The notes under the pieces are model-generated. The model was given only the letters and a program-made list of their open reading frames with translations. It searched no databases and was not told the origin of the DNA. The position numbers and the translations under genes are program-made. Shown piece by piece: positions 63,166 to 64,000 of a DNA stretch of 64,000 bases. The DNA is from Heterobasidion occidentale (lineage: Eukaryota; Basidiomycota; Agaricomycetes; Russulales; Bondarzewiaceae). The first letter of the stretch is position 1, and each line of letters starts with the position of its first letter. The stretch is from the NCBI GenBank assembly GCA_039111635.1, contig JBCAQO010000008.1, positions 2,976,001-3,040,000 on the forward strand. Reading direction: 5' to 3'.

Positions 63166-63273
63166 GCGGCGCACCGTCTGGGGCTGCCCGTCGCGCATCC
63201 CTGACCTAAATTGTGCCGCGCGGCACAATTTAGGTCAGGGATGCGCGACGGGCAGCCCCAGACGGTGCGCCGC
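63166..63273. repeat. 108-bp perfect palindrome
   Basis: Two 54-bp arms, exact reverse complements with no spacer, centred between 63219 and 63220 (TTGTGCCGCG|CGGCACAA region). Outside the arms the symmetry stops at once (CCGCC against CTGCT). It is GC-rich, so it would form a very stable hairpin as single strand. Confidence 0.97.
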
Positions 63274-63463
63274 TGCTTCTGCATAAGTGTTGAGCTTGTA
63301 AGTTTCTGCTGTTGTTGTTTGTGCTAACCTGACCTCGCGAACAGATTTGTGTATTCTCGTTTAGGTGCAATACACTTTAAATTTACAACAAATGTTATAC
63401 ATGCTACTACGTGCCAAAAGAGGCATCGGGGGTCAACGCCGCCTGCTAGCTACTAACCTCAAA

Positions 63464-64000
63464 TCACACAGAAATCCCTCGCCTCTCTATTAACCAGACG
63501 AAAAGGCGCAGCGCGTTGTTGAACCCCTTTTTGGGAGGAATGTCCATGTCGCGTGGGGCCTCGAGGAGCCAGTCTTGAAAGGCATTCAAATAACCTAAGC
63601 ATTCGGGAATGACGAAGTCACAATCGGCAAGTTTGAAGTCGGTTGGTGGGTAAGTCCATAGGACATAAATTGCGGCTTTGATGAGATTCGCGTCCGGGCA
63701 GACCGTGTTTTTTGACATACGAGTGCCAGCCGCCTGCACGTTTCTAAATGGCTGTGAGAAGTCTAGGTGCACGAGATGGGGAGGAACTTACTTGGGGTAC
63801 AACATTTATAACACCAACCTTCAGAGAGCCTGAATGCGTCGGCGCGCCATTGCTGCCAATCCGGGTCACCAGGGGAGCATACACCATGTTTGCAACGTGC
63901 CATGGAATGTTCCTGCCAGTCTTCTGCGCCTCGTACAAAGCAGGCAATGCAGGTGTCCCGAAGTGTATTGAAGGCCGCTGCTATAGTGTCAGTAAGGCCT
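63464..64000 (-). CDS. 3' end of cysteine-rich protein, RecQ-like helicase C-terminal module
   Basis: Partial gene entering from the right edge. The first exon (64000-63792) reads LTDTIAAAFNTLRDTCIACF, DWQEHSMARCKHGVC, then QWRADAFRLSEGWCYKCCTP, a pattern of paired Cys and a His that I know from the C-terminal part of RecQ-like helicase genes multiplied in Agaricomycetes. After a GTAAGT donor (63791) the last exon reads CPDANLIKAAIYVLWTYPP and ends LFVWLIERRGISV with a stop at 63464. The two frames do not join in phase with the best acceptor (63744), so a frameshift or unusual splice is possible. No helicase motifs lie inside the window. Confidence 0.5.

Noticed and set aside
1..64000. tRNA, rRNA or snRNA genes
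   Set aside because: I looked for tRNA-like A and B boxes and rRNA phrases and saw none I could support; a covariance-model scan would be needed to exclude them.

Overview
The window looks like draft genome sequence of a mushroom-forming basidiomycete (Agaricomycetes). The evidence is 50-70 nt introns, retroelement families I know from that class, a GATA factor and a membrane-protein family typical of the class, a G-domain (P-loop GTPase) family expanded there, and a run of 100 N (56543-56642) marking a scaffold gap. I cannot name the species.

Left half (1-32975): a nest of retrotransposons. A decayed DIRS-like element on the + strand (ORF1 at 206-2827, reverse transcriptase at 24148-25368) was hit first by a fragment I call E (about 892-1957), then by a Ty3/gypsy element A (2828-24142, minus strand, 834-bp LTRs, target duplication CGCAG/CACAG). 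A was itself hit inside gag by a much younger gypsy element B (10690-21607, minus strand, target duplication GTGTT on both sides, LTRs differing by one base). To the right lie an 849-bp LTR of another family (D, 25369-26217) and a truncated, heavily mutated relative of B (C, about 26346-32975). All three gypsy elements encode Gag, protease, RT, RNase H and an integrase with a C-terminal chromodomain, and carry extra ORFs 3' of pol. In A and B the 10-nt primer-binding site lies two bases from the LTR and is complementary to a stretch of the element's own transcript, about 30 nt downstream of a TATA-like box. The transcript from that point to gag is almost free of AUG. This points to self-primed reverse transcription and fixes a probable RNA 5' end. 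B also carries a 17-copy interspersed 21-nt motif near its 3' end and a row of five hairpins in its LTR.

Middle (33000-39351): two divergent G-domain genes (one truncated by the retroelement block, one with about 12 introns and a late frameshift), then a four-exon membrane protein with a large glycosylated ectodomain.

39352-54549: mostly sequence without recognisable genes, becoming very GC- and CpG-rich after 43.5 kb, with microsatellites and one clear gene, a GATA-type zinc-finger factor (47519-48502).

54550-56542: a convergent pair, the TRIP4/Rqt4-type C2HC5 zinc-finger protein (+) and a coiled-coil protein (minus) cut by the assembly gap. From 56643 to 58960 follows a minisatellite with higher-order structure.

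59800-64000: a stretch of gene relics on the minus strand (von Willebrand A protein, TATA-binding protein), a 108-bp perfect palindrome, and the 3' end of a cysteine-rich protein resembling the C-terminal module of Agaricomycete RecQ-like helicase genes, running off the window.
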